DNA of 64,000 nt from Reticulitermes speratus (lineage: Eukaryota; Arthropoda; Insecta; Blattodea; Rhinotermitidae): assembly GCA_021186555.1 (NCBI GenBank), contig JAJKFL010000012.1:25361210-25425209 (forward strand), read 5' to 3'. The notes beneath the pieces are model-generated. The model did no database searches, had not been told where the DNA came from, and saw only the letters and a list, made by a program, of their open reading frames with translations. Positions 28,047 through 40,727 of this stretch are shown piece after piece (position 1 is the first letter of the stretch; every line of letters starts with the position of its first letter). The position numbers and the translations under genes are program-made.

Positions 28047-29358
28047 GAGGTTTGACACAAAAAAACGAGGCTGTGTCTGTAACTATTTCTGTTTGACAAA
28101 TTCAGCAAATTAACTACAATCGCCTTCCAACTAGTTCTCTTCTGAGTTAACACACAGCTGCATACGATGCTGCCAACGTTCAAAGCAATTCTGCATGTCA
28201 TTTTCTGTCAGACTGTTGAGGATCTCCGTCGTTTTTACTTTCACATCTTCTACCGATAAAAAATGGGTCCCTTTGAGCACCGATTTGATCTTTGGGAAGA
28301 GGTAGAAGTCACAGGGAGCGAGGTCTGGCGAATAAGGTGGGTGCTCCATCACAGTGATGTTTTTATTGGCTAAAAACTGCTTCACAGACAAAGCGTTGTG
28401 GGCTGGCGCCTTATCCTGATGCAAAATCCACCCGTTTTGCCACAATTCCGGTCGTTTCCTTCTCACACGTTCCCGTAATTTCGTCAACACTTCAATGTAA
28501 TAGTGTTGATTTACCGTCTGGCCGCTAGGTACCCACTCTGCCATCACAATACCCTGGATATCGAAGAAAACAATCAACATGACCTTGAACCTCGAACGAC
28601 TCATGCGTGCTTTTTTTGGTCTTGGAGATGATGTTGACTTCCACTGCATTGATTGTCGCTTGGTTTCCGGATCATACGTAAATATCCAAGTTTCATTACA
28701 AGTAATGACCGAATTCAACAAATCTGGTTCATCCTCAATGCGTTGCAAAAGGTCCGAAAACAATTCCTGGCGGCGTTTTTTTGTTCATCTGACAGAATTT
28801 TTGGAACCATTTTTGCACAAACCTTTGTCATGTTCAATTCTTCCGTTAGAATTCGTCGAACACTTTCCCTATCCAAATTAACTTTCTCAGCTACTGCTCG
28901 AACACCCAACCTTCTGTCTTTTCGAATCACATGTCGCACTTTTTCAATGTTGTCATCGTTAACAGCTGTGCGTGGCCGGCCTGGGCGATCATCATCTTTC
29001 ACACTTTCTCTGCCTTCCGAAAATCGTTTGTGCCACTCAAAAACGCGTGCACGAGATATGCAATCTTCACCATAAGCCTCAGTCAATAATTGAAAAGTTT
29101 CCGTCGCGAATGTCTTCAGTTTAACAAGAAACTTGATGTTAACTCGTTCACTTTTGCAGTCCGACATTTTCCGTCCGAGGGTAAAAACACGCCTATATTT
29201 GAAGATGCGTCAACTTGTACTGAGTGAAGCGATCGAGCTGAAAATTGTAACACTGTGACAGGACAGATCATGTTCCATAGCCGTATATTTGTTTCATCCC
29301 CCCACTCTTGGTTCCAGAGCTATAGGGTTAGTCTCGGTTTTTTTTGTGTCAGACCTCG
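28046..29358 (-). mobile_element. mariner transposon (1,313 bp)
   Basis: Terminal inverted repeats begin CGAGGTTTGACACAAAAAAA at the left and CGAGGTCTGACACAAAAAAA at the right (reverse complement). They are flanked by TA at 28044-28045 and 29359-29360. Length is normal for a full mariner. The transposase lies on the minus strand and is broken. It inserted at the edge of a (TA)n microsatellite. Confidence 0.95.
28131..29167 (-). pseudogene. mariner transposase, frameshifted and active-site mutant
   Basis: Two overlapping minus-strand frames together cover a full mariner transposase (cut-and-paste at TA sites). The first (29167 to about 28780) holds the N-terminal helix-turn-helix region, with EAYGEDCISRARVFEWHKRF and the DRPGRPRT linker, then the second HTH and MVPKILSDEQK. 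The second (from about 28763) holds the catalytic domain. The two are out of frame; alignment points to loss of one base in the T7 run at 28776-28782. The second catalytic Asp (HQDKAPAH) and third Asp (YSPDLAPCD) are separated by 34 residues, the D34D mariner spacing. The first catalytic Asp is replaced by Asn (TCNETW, codon at 28695-28697). So the copy is dead twice over. Otherwise the frames are open, implying a young insertion. Confidence 0.95.
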
Positions 29359-29360
29359 TA

Positions 29361-31384
29361 TGCATATGCATACGGAAAGTCGTGATGTAAAGTAATTAAC
29401 ACTTCCCTGTTAGATGTCCCAGTTTATGTCTCATTGGAAACACTGATGATGCCAGGTATTCTTCAGGCTCTCTGTGCTGGTGACGGTGGAGACAAATTAC
29501 TTTTTTGTTGCCAAGTCACCATTTAGGCCGTTATTTCTGTAGTGTTGTAATAAATGATTCAAAAACCTAACACTTCACATAGCGTCGTTGCATAAACCAA
29601 GTTTTCGGATTTGTTTTAACCCACATAAACTTCAAAAGCATTTCAAGTCTTTTTTTTTTTTCAAGTTTCAGATTTATTAGTTGAATTCTGTTTGTATCTT
29701 AGGATGTAACTGGTAACACCGGGGGTTTGCCAGTACACGTGCATTATTTTTAGTACTGATGGCTACAATTTGTCTAAACTAGTGAGTCAATTTTTTTAAT
29801 TCTGTGTTTATTTATGAAATAATTGCAACACAACGCATATACATTGTTATCACATTTTTGCTACATAGACCGAAGAGAAAAATGACATGACGAAAATATA
29901 GAAACGGAAATTATGCCTTACTGCGTAGTGACATATGAAGACAGTGAATTTTTTTTCGTCGTTCCTGACTTGTCGTGTTCATCGCTGTCTGTTAAATTAT
30001 TTGCATGAGGAATTAAAACGCAAGTCATCTCATTGAATTGACGACATCATCGTTGTGGATGTCTTTTTACGTTATACCAATATATTGTTGGACATTTGAG
30101 TGATACGTAAGATTGCAATACGAAAGAACAAAGTATTTCTCTTACATTAATGTTTCCAGGCCGATTTCTCTGATTGGCATGTTTATTAGATTCAGTAACA
30201 ATTCATTTACAATTTTTATTGAACAACGTAAAGATTCTTCTGCTGAAAGAAGGTCTGTTTCAAGGCGAAATTCAGTGGCAACATTCCACGAAGATTCACA
30301 TAGAGGGGACAGTCTGTGTACTCATGTGTTTTGTTTTCTTTGGGTTTGAGGTTTTAACTTGCCTCTTCGTCTGACGTGTGGCGCTTGTGCTGCCCTGCTT
30401 TGCATTTACTTTGTTTTCCTCCAGTCATCCTTCATGAGTGACTTCGATTTACACACCCACATGCATGGGAGGATGAATACCAATACCGACTGTTTCAAAT
30501 TTCTGTCCTCCACACCTCCCCTCAACCCCATCCCACCACAAAACCCCTGTCCATGCGTATCCTTATTAAAATAAAATTTTATATATATCAGTAAAATTAC
30601 ATTTATTAATGCCCATCATTTAAGAATTTAAACAAATGTAACGCAATTATTCACTATTCATGCAGTCATATGAAAATACATAGGTCCATATCTTTAATGC
30701 CCTATGTGTGGTACACGGAAATTATAAACAGTATGCAACTTACAGCTTATGTGAGAAATGTAGTGGACCTTATGTTGTTGTTGTTGTTGTTTGTTTGTCC
30801 CTGTCGCTCCAACGCGGAGCATAGTGGCCTCCTTTCGGAGGTTTCTATGGTCATGTGCGTTGATGTAGTGAGTGACCAGCCCACTGACCAGTGGACCATA
30901 TAGGTTACAAATTTTGTGTTAAATTTCACACTATCATTCACATGAAGTAAATTTGTCTTATGGCATTTGTGTCACAGAAGCTCTTGTTATATCACCTTTG
31001 TTCAGTCATTGTAGGAGTTTACAAAATCGGAGAGGAAACTTCGGCCTCCAATATAAAATAACGCTGTTGGATTTACGTGCAGACACTAGCGCCACGTGTG
31101 CGTGGCTTTTAGCACTAGGTTTACGTAGTGGTTTTTTTTCTTCGTCCTCAATTTTCAAACCAACAGTTCTTATGCATTGCACAAATGTCCATGAGTGTTT
31201 CACGTCCCTTCCGTGTCATTATCCATTATCCGATGCACGTAGAATCAGCTGATGGAGAGTACAAATCTTGAAGCTCCTCATTATGTAATTTTCTCTAGCC
31301 TCCTGTTATTCCTCCCTTTTGGGTACAAACATTCCCTTTATACACTGAGTTTTCAGACGCCCTCAGTCTACCTACTGTGCTTAC
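29361..31384. other. Unassigned
   Basis: About 2 kb without a gene. Poly-T tracts are frequent. A (TGT)n tract at 30773-30792 followed by GTCCCTGTCGCTCCAACG...GACCAGCCCACTGACC (to about 30900) may be a SINE-like fragment, but no second copy was found. Short open frames have no domain signature. Confidence 0.45.
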
Positions 31385-32605
31385 TGTCAGAGACTCACAC
31401 ACACAGCTGTTACTTCTAAACAGACACACACACACAGCTGTTACTTCTAAACACACACAGCTGTTACTTCCAAACAAACACACACACAGCTGTTACTTCT
31501 AAACAGACACACACACAGCTGTTACTTCCAAACAGACTCACACACACAGCTGTTACTTCCAAACAGACTCACACACACAGCTGTTACTTCCAAACAGACT
31601 CACACACACAGCTGTTACTTCTAAACAGACACACACAGCTGTTACTTCCAAACAGACTCACACACACAGCTGTTACTTCTAAACAGCACACACACAGCTG
31701 TTACTTCCAAACAAACACACACACACAGCTGTTACTTCCAAACAAACAGACACACACACACAGCTGTTACTTCCAAACAGACTCACACACAGCTGTTACT
31801 TCCAAACAGACACACACACAGCTGTTACTTCCAAACAGACTCACACACACAGCTGTTACTTCTAAACAGACACACACACAGCTGTTACTTCTAAACAGAC
31901 ACACACACACAGCTGTTACTTCCAAACAGACACACACAGCTGTTACTTCCAAACAGACACACACACAGCTGTTACTTCCAAACAGACACACACACAGCTG
32001 TTACTTCTAAACAGACACACACACACACAGCTGTTACTTCTAAACAGACACACACAGCTGTTACTTCCAAACAAACACACACACAGCTGTTACTTCTAAA
32101 CAGACACACACACAGCTGTTACTTCCAAACAGACTCACACACACAGCTGTTACTTCTAAACAGACACACACACACACAGCTGTTACTTCCAAACAGACTC
32201 ACACACACAGCTGTTACTTCTAAACAGACACACACACAGCTGTTACTTCCAAACAGACACACACACAGCTGTTACTTCCAAACACACACACACACACAGC
32301 TGTTACTTCCAAACAGACCCACACACATACACGGCTGTTTCTTCCAAACAGACACACACACATACACAGCTGTTACTTCCAAACAAACCCACACACAGCT
32401 GTTACTTCCAAACAGACACACACACACACACACACACAGCTGTTACTTCCAAACACACACACACACATACACAGCTGTTTCTTCCAAACAGACACACACA
32501 CATACACAGCTGTTACTTCCAAACAAACCCACACACAGCTGTTACTTCCAAACAGACACACACACACACACACAGCTGTTACTTCCAAACAGACACACAC
32601 AGGTA
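31385..32605. repeat. (CA)n / GCTGTTACTTCCAAACAGA minisatellite
   Basis: About 38 units, each a variable CA stretch ending in CAGCTGTTACTTC(C/T)AAACA. Unit length varies from about 27 to 47 bp mainly through the CA number. Every unit carries one CAGCTG. The minus strand contains short VCVCLEVTAVCV-type frames that are satellite readings, not genes. Confidence 0.92.
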
Positions 32606-32725
32606 TTTAGTATGTAATTTGTAGAGCCCACCGTCTGTTGTCGTACCCAGTTTAAGTAGATGCACCATTAGTTATTTGTTATTTCCAGCTACACGTAAAT
32701 ATAACTATGTATATGTATATATGTA

Positions 32726-32910
32726 CAGTCGAACTCGATTACAACGTCATGAAAGGGACTGAATATTTTGTGTCGTTATAAACGTGTGTTGTTATAACCT
32801 AGGAGTGTAATGTTATGGTTAACAGTGACGAATTAAATGGTAGCACAGAACATCTGACGTTATAGGCGAGGTATCGCATAAACCGATGTCGTTATAACCG
32901 GGTTACACTG
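32726..32910. mobile_element. TA-type MITE, family M1, copy 1
   Basis: Ends CAGTCGAACTCGATTACAAC and (reverse complement of right end) CAGTGTAACCCGGTTATAAC are terminal inverted repeats; internal GTCGTTATAA motifs repeat. 185 bp, no coding. The same family at 62980-63156 is flanked by TA. Pogo/Tigger affinity is a guess from the termini. Confidence 0.8.
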
Positions 32911-33484
32911 TGTATGTATATACATTACGGATATTTAACGTCTTTATACGTTGTAGTATTGTACACATTATGAAGGGAGCCGTACTAACTTGAATGAAAA
33001 TTTCATTGATACTCTCCACGACCATTAAGGCTTCCCGTTATATTTTTTTAGAATCCAGGGCTAAGAGAGAACGAATAGCAAGTTACACCAGAGGAGCATG
33101 GCACACCTCCCCAATACGTAAGGAACACTGGTGTTGGAATAAGGAAGTCTGTGTCTTCCGCCAAATGACAGAGTTGCTGCGTACCACAGTGTTGACTCTG
33201 CCCGCGAAGCTCTCACGCCTGGCGCCAATATACGAGACGGTCTGTGACTGCGTGTCTTAGGACGTCTTGGCATCCTTTCCACGAAAAACATGTGATTGTA
33301 CGTAGCTACTTTACACAGGTGACAGGCGTGTATTAGGAACTGTGGAACCTGGGGGTTAAAAGTAGCAATTCACTGTTTCGACGTAACGCGGGTCACAGTT
33401 TCGAAGTAAGGGGGCGTGGAGGTACGAAAGGTATAAAGGCTAACGAGAAAGGGCAGAGGGATGAAGATACGAAAATATATAAAA
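32911..33484. other. Unassigned
   Basis: No gene or recognised repeat. Overlapping frames on both strands at 32994-33291 lack domain evidence. Confidence 0.45.
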
Positions 33485-33672
33485 ATATATAAAATCATGT
33501 TCCGACAAATGTACACTCTTTATTATCTATTGTCTATTTATTGTCTAGTGGTATACCACTAGCAAACAAATGGCGAGCATGAAGTAGCTGATACAGTGTC
33601 CAAAACTCAACACAGTTAACGGCATTTTATCTACCCAACTTATATAGTTTAATGAGTACCATACGTATACAG

Positions 33673-33977
33673 GGGGGCACTCGGTGGCGCAGTTGGTTAA
33701 GGCACTACGCTACAAACCGGAAGGTCGCGGGTTCGATTCCCGATGGTGTCACTGGAATTTTTCATTGACAATCGTTTCGGTCGCACTATGGCCCTGGGGT
33801 CGACTCAGCCTCTAACAGAAATGAGTACCAGGAATCTTTCCTGGGGGGTAAAGGCGGCCGGTGCGTAGGGCTGACAACCTTACCACCTTCATGTGCCGAT
33901 TGTCTATAAACCTGAGAGCCTCGACCTCCTGGAGCCCTAAGGGCCTGTCAAGGCTTGTAATGGGATTGCTTTACCTT
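33673..33977 (+). mobile_element. SINE family A, copy 3
   Basis: Best-preserved copy. A box GGTGGCGCAGTTGGTTAAGG, B box GGTCGCGGGTTCGATTCCCG, body GGTCGACTCAGCCTCTAACA and GGGTAAAGGCGGCCGGTGCG, tail TTGCTTTACCTTTTACC. Inserted within a hammerhead unit. Confidence 0.92.
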
Positions 33978-34013
33978 TTACCATACGTATATAGCTGGTG
34001 TAATAAAGAATTG

Positions 34014-34056
34014 AGTCCCTGAAGATGAACTAACATAGTTCGAAACATGTTGGACT
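34014..34056 (+). ncRNA. Hammerhead ribozyme, type I (canonical)
   Basis: Stem I AGUCC/GGACU (5 bp, perfect), CUGAAGA, extra U, stem II GAACU/AGUUC with AACAU-like loop, GAA, then ACAUGU (palindromic stem III) and cleavage after U17. All core bases intact. Cleavage in trans or as a dimer is expected because stem III is only 2 bp. Confidence 0.9.
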
Positions 34057-34136
34057 GTTTTTAATATAAACTGTATTAAATAACAGATAATAAACAGTGT
34101 ACATTTGTGGATCACGATTTTATATAATCAAGAAAA

Positions 34137-37100
34137 TGTACGGTACAAATAGCATAAATGTACGGTACAAATAACATAAATGTACGGTACAAATAGCATA
34201 AATGTACGGTACAAATAACATAAATGTACGGTACAAATAACATAAATGTACGGTACAAATAGCATAAATGTACGGCACAAATAGCATAAATGTACGGTAC
34301 AAATAACATAAATGTACGGTACAAATAACATAAATGTACGGTACAACTAACATAAATGTACGGTACAAATAGCATAAATGTACGGTACAAATAGCATAAA
34401 TGTACGGTACAAATAGCATAAATGTACGGTACAAATAACATAAATGTACGGTACAAATAACATAAATGTACGGTACAAATAACATAAATGTACGGTACAA
34501 ATAGCATAAATGTACGGTACAAATAGCATAAATGTACGGTACAAATAACATAAATGTACGGTACAAATAACAAATGTACGGTACAGATAACATAAATGTA
34601 CGGTACAGATAGCATAAATGTACGGTACAAATAGCATAAATGTACGGTACAAATAGCATAAATGTACGGTACAAATAGCATAAATGTACGGTACAAATAA
34701 CATAAATGTACGGTACAAATAACATAAATGTACGGTACAGATAACATAAATGTACGGTACAAATAACATAAATGTACGGTACAGATAACATAAATGTACG
34801 GTACAAATAGCATAAATGTACGGTACAAATAGCATAAATGTACGGTACAAATAGCATAAATGTACGGTACAAATAACATAAATGTACGGTACAAATAACA
34901 TAAATGTACGGTACAGATAACATAAATGTACGGTACAAATAACATAAATGTACGGTACAAATAACATAAATGTACGGTACAGATAGCATAAATGTACGGT
35001 ACAAATAGCATAAATGTACGGTACAGATAGCATAAATGTACGGTACAGATAGCATAAATGTACGGTACAGATAGCATAAATGTACGGTACAGATAGCATA
35101 AATGTACGGTACAAATAGCATAAATGTACGGTACAAATAGCATAAATGTACGGTACAAATAGCATAAATGTACGGTACAAATAGCATAAATGTACGGTAC
35201 AGATAGCATAAATGTACGGTACAGATAGCATAAATGTACGGTACAGATAGCATAAATGTACGGTACAGATAGCATAAATGTACGGTACAAATAACATAAA
35301 TGTACGGTACAAATAGCATAAATGTACGGTACAAATAGCATAAATGTACGGTACAAATAGCATAAATGTACGGTACAAATAGCATAAATGTACGGTACAA
35401 ATAGCATAAATGTACGGTACAGATAGCATAAATGTACGGTACAGATAACATAAATGTACGGTACAGATAACATAAATGTACGGTACAGATAGCATAAATG
35501 TACGGTACAAATAACATAAATGTACGGTACAAATAGCATAAATGTACGGTACAAATAGCATAAATGTACGGTACAGATAGCATAAATGTACGGTACAGAT
35601 AGCATAAATGTACGGTACAGATAGCATAAATGTACGGTACAGATAGCATAAATGTACGGTACAGATAGCATAAATGTACGGTACAGATAGCATAAATGTA
35701 CGGTACAGATAGCATAAATGTACGGTACAGATAGCATAAATGTACGGTACAAATAACATAAATGTACGGTACAAATAACATAAATGTACGGTACAAATAA
35801 CATAAATGTACGGTACAAATAACATAAATGTACGGTACAAATAACATAAATGTACGGTACAAATAACATAAATGTACGGTACAAATAACATAAATGTACG
35901 GTACAAATAACATAAATGTACGGTACAAATAGCATAAATGTACGGTACAGATAGCATAAATGTACGGTACAGATAGCATAAATGTACGGTACAAATAGCA
36001 TAAATGTACGGTACAAATAACATAAATGTACGGTACAAATAGCATAAATGTACGGTACAGATAGCATAAATGTACGGTACAGATAGCATAAATGTACGGT
36101 ACAGATAGCATAAATGTACGGTACAGATAGCATAAATGTACGGTACAAATAACATAAATGTACGGTACAAATAACATAAATGTACGGTACAAATAACATA
36201 AATGTACGGTACAAATAACATAAATGTACGGTACAAATAACATAAATGTACGGTACAAATAACATAAATGTACGGTACAAATAACATAAATGTACGGTAC
36301 AAATAACATAAATGTACGGTACAAATAACATAAATGTACGGTACAGATAACATAAATGTACGGTACAGATAACATAAATGTACGGTACAGATAACATAAA
36401 TGTACGGTACAAATAACATAAATGTACGGTACAGATAGCATAAATGTACGGTACAAATAACATAAATGTACGGTACAAATAACATAAATGTACGGTACAA
36501 ATAGCATAAATGTACGGTACAGATAGCATAAATGTACGGTACAGATAGCATAAATGTACGGTACAAATAGCATAAATGTACGGTACAAATAGCATAAATG
36601 TACGGTACAAATAGCATAAATGTACGGTACAAATAGCATAAATGTACGGTACAAATAGCATAAATGTACGGTACAGATAGCATAAATGTACGGTACAGAT
36701 AGCATAAATGTACGGTACAGATAGCATAAATGTACGGTACAAATAGCATAAATGTACGGTACAAATAACATAAATGTACGGTACAAATAGCATAAATGTA
36801 CGGTACAAATAGCATAAATGTACGGTACAAATAGCATAAATGTACGGTACAGATAGCATAAATGTACGGTACAGATAGCATAAATGTACGGTACAGATAG
36901 CATAAATGTACGGTACAGATAACATAAATGTACGGTACAGATAACATAAATGTACGGTACAGATAGCATAAATGTACGGTACAAATAACATAAATGTACG
37001 GTACAAATAGCATAAATGTACGGTACAAATAGCATAAATGTACGGTACAGATAGCATAAATGTACGGTACAGATAGCATAAATGTACGGTACAGATAGCA

Positions 37101-39744
37101 TAAATGTACGGTACAGATAGCATAAATGTACGGTACAGATAGCATAAATGTACGGTACAGATAGCATAAATGTACGGTACAGATAGCATAAATGTACGGT
37201 ACAGATAGCATAAATGTACGGTACAAATAACATAAATGTACGGTACAAATAACATAAATGTACGGTACAAATAACATAAATGTACGGTACAAATAACATA
37301 AATGTACGGTACAAATAACATAAATGTACGGTACAAATAACATAAATGTACGGTACAAATAACATAAATGTACGGTACAAATAACATAAATGTACGGTAC
37401 AAATAGCATAAATGTACGGTACAGATAGCATAAATGTACGGTACAGATAGCATAAATGTACGGTACAAATAGCATAAATGTACGGTACAAATAACATAAA
37501 TGTACGGTACAAATAGCATAAATGTACGGTACAGATAGCATAAATGTACGGTACAGATAGCATAAATGTACGGTACAGATAGCATAAATGTACGGTACAA
37601 ATAACATAAATGTACGGTACAAATAACATAAATGTACGGTACAAATAACATAAATGTACGGTACAAATAACATAAATGTACGGTACAAATAACATAAATG
37701 TACGGTACAAATAACATAAATGTACGGTACAAATAACATAAATGTACGGTACAAATAACATAAATGTACGGTACAAATAACATAAATGTACGGTACAAAT
37801 AACATAAATGTACGGTACAAATAACATAAATGTACGGTACAAATAGCATAAATGTACGGTACAGATAGCATAAATGTACGGTACAGATAGCATAAATGTA
37901 CGGTACAAATAGCATAAATGTACGGTACAAATAGCATAAATGTACGGTACAAATAACATAAATGTACGGTACAAATAACATAAATGTACGGTACAGATAA
38001 CATAAATGTACGGTACAGATAACATAAATGTACGGTACAAATAGCATAAATGTACGGTACAAATAACATAAATGTACGGTACAGATAACATAAATGTACG
38101 GTACAGATAACATAAATGTACGGTACAAATAGCATAAATGTACGGTACAGATAACATAAATGTACGGTACAGATAACATAAATGTACGGTACAAATAGCA
38201 TAAATGTACGGTACAAATAGCATAAATGTACGGTACAAATAGCATAAATGTACGGTACAAATAGCATAAATGTACGGTACAAATAACATAAATGTACGGT
38301 ACAGATAACATAAATGTACGGTACAGATAACATAAATGTACGGTACAGATAACATAAATGTACGGTACAGATAACATAAATGTACGGTACAAATAGCATA
38401 AATGTACGGTACAAATAGCATAAATGTACGGTACAAATAACATAAATGTACGGTACAAATAACATAAATGTACGGTACAGATAACATAAATGTACGGTAC
38501 AGATAACATAAATGTACGGTACAAATAGCATAAATGTACGGTACAAATAGCATAAATGTACGGTACAGATAGCATAAATGTACGGTACAGATAGCATAAA
38601 TGTACGGTACAGATAGCATAAATGTACGGTACAAATAACATAAATGTACGGTACAAATAACATAAATGTACGGTACAAATAACATAAATGTACGGTACAG
38701 ATAGCATAAATGTACGGTACAAATAACATAAATGTACGGTACAGATAGCATAAATGTACGGTACAAATAGCATAAATGTACGGTACAAATAACATAAATG
38801 TACGGTACAGATAGCATAAATGTACGGTACAAATAACATAAATGTACGGTACAAATAGCATAAATGTACGGTACAGATAGCATAAATGTACGGTACAAAT
38901 AACATAAATGTACGGTACAGATAGCATAAATGTACGGTACAAATAGCATAAATGTACGGTACAAATAACATAAATGTACGGTACAGATAGCATAAATGTA
39001 CGGTACAAATAACATAAATGTACGGTACAAATAACATAAATGTACGGTACAAATAACATAAATGTACGGTACAGATAGCATAAATGTACGGTACAGATAG
39101 CATAAATGTACGGTACAAATAACATAAATGTACGGTACAAATAACATAAATGTACGGTACAAATAACATAAATGTACGGTACAAATAACATAAATGTACG
39201 GTACAAATAACATAAATGTACGGTACAAATAACATAAATGTACGGTACAAATAACATAAATGTACGGTACAAATAACATAAATGTACGGTACAAATAACA
39301 TAAATGTACGGTACAGATAGCATAAATGTACGGTACAGATAACATAAATGTACGGTACAAATAACATAAATGTACGGTACAAATAACATAAATGTACGGT
39401 ACAAATAACATAAATGTACGGTACAAATAGCATAAATGTACGGTACAGATAGCATAAATGTACGGTACAGATAGCATAAATGTACGGTACAAATAGCATA
39501 AAAGTACGGTACAAATAACATAAATGTACGGTACAAATAACATAAATGTACGGTACAAATAACATAAATGTACGGTACAAATAACATAAATGTACGGTAC
39601 AAATAACATAAAAGTACGGTACAAATAACATAAATGTACGGTACAAATAACATAAATGTACGGTACAAATAACATAAATTTACGGTACAAATAACATAAA
39701 TGTACGGTACAAATAACATAAATGTACGGTACAAATAGCATAAG
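34137..39744. repeat. 22-bp satellite array (about 255 copies)
   Basis: Unit of 22 bp with the invariant core TGTACGGTACA followed by A(A/G)ATA(A/G)CATAA, giving four monomer types from two variable positions. Homogeneity is very high: only a few other substitutions (e.g. at 34339, 39505, 39613 and 39680) and one 2-bp loss near 34570. Because 66 bp is a multiple of both 22 and 3, all three minus-strand frames stay open for more than 1,800 codons (VPYIYVICTVHLCYLYRTFM-type repeats). These are not genes. Ordered blocks of monomer types reveal larger duplications. Confidence 0.97.
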
Positions 39745-40245
39745 ATACGAAAACTGTCCATGGTGTAGTGACAATTTGTAATGCCTTCGGTCATACCTTT
39801 CTTCAGTTTCTGCTGCTATGAAATCGGTTTGCTTCTTATGGGTACGTAATGATAGAGAAAATCAGATTGAAGAGTGTAGCAGTGGGTTTTGCCTTCAGGA
39901 ATGTATTTTATATACTTGCATGTTATTGTGTATCGCGAAGGCTGCTTTCTGTAACACACACAGTCTCGCCGCTTCGTAAAATGCAAGCCATAATGTCTTG
40001 CAGGTAAATTCTGTTAGAAACAAAGATGATGAGGAATTTCCTTATGGGACTTGGTTGTGCCTTTGTCGTATAACTTTGCTGACGAAATTATACTAACGCT
40101 GTCTGTGCTGCTAAACAATGCATGCTCGTAACCAAAAACTGTAGGCTTTAGATAAAGAGACACATGTCGGTTTGAATACATCTGGATACATCTGAACACT
40201 GCCAGCAGACTTTACCCTGATTCATCCGAAGTAATGGTAGAGTAA
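39745..40245. other. Unassigned
   Basis: No gene or recognised repeat. Confidence 0.45.
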
Positions 40246-40727
40246 TTCATTCACTCATTCGTTCATTCTGTAGTCTTGTCTTACGACAGGTCCGTAGCCT
40301 TTTCCAAAGCGAGTTCTCCACAGTGTGCGATCTAATGCTTCCTCTTTCAATTTGCAGTATCTTCCTTAAGGTCATCCAGTAGATCCTGAAGTATTCTTCC
40401 TCGTCTTCCCGTCATTTCTATCCTTCCCTCTAACTTTCCTTCAATCACGTGTTTTAGAAGGCAGTTCCTACGCAGTATGTGACCAATCCAGTTAGTCTTT
40501 CTTCTTTTTATTGTATGTAGGATATTCCTCTTCTCCTTGACTCTGTGTAATACTTCTTCATTTCTCACACGATCGGTCCAACTGATCTTCTCCATTCTTC
40601 TCCAGCACCACATTTCAAAACTTTCCAGATACTTCTGATCCACTTTCCGAAGTGTCCACGTTTCAGTACCATACAAAGCTATGCTCCAAATGTAGCACTT
40701 TACTAGTGTCTTTATTGGTATCTTCAC
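40246..40727 (-). pseudogene. LINE 3' fragment: reverse transcriptase C-terminal region
   Basis: Minus-strand frame (within 40347-40874; the element part begins near residue 50) with ALYGTETWTLRKVDQKYLES, FEMWCWRRMEKISWTDRVRN, KRRKTNWIGHILRRNCLL and EGRIEMTGRRGRILQ. This is the well-known C-terminal region after the reverse transcriptase palm in insect non-LTR retrotransposons. The frame is open to KEDTAN and is followed by a 3' UTR with GGACCTGTCGTAAGACA and a (GAATGAAT)n tail at 40246-40265. The 5' portion (endonuclease and RT catalytic core) is absent, as in 5'-truncated LINE insertions. The family cannot be named from this piece alone. Confidence 0.88.

Larger units (their letters stand above)
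33485..34125. mobile_element. Inverted hammerhead unit split by a SINE
   Basis: ATATAAAATC.TG...CCGACAAATGTACACT at the left recurs inverted at the right end (AGTGTACATTTGTGG..CACGATTTTATAT), giving outer arms of about 45 bp. Inside are a SINE A copy (33673-33977) and one hammerhead (34014-34056). The unit ends about 10 bp before the first 22-bp satellite monomer. Confidence 0.7.

Noticed and set aside
34112..39794. Giant minus-strand open frames (1,815-1,884 codons) as genes
   Set aside because: They are readings of the 22-bp satellite in all three frames. No domain, no composition typical of a protein, and the starts and ends fall at array edges.
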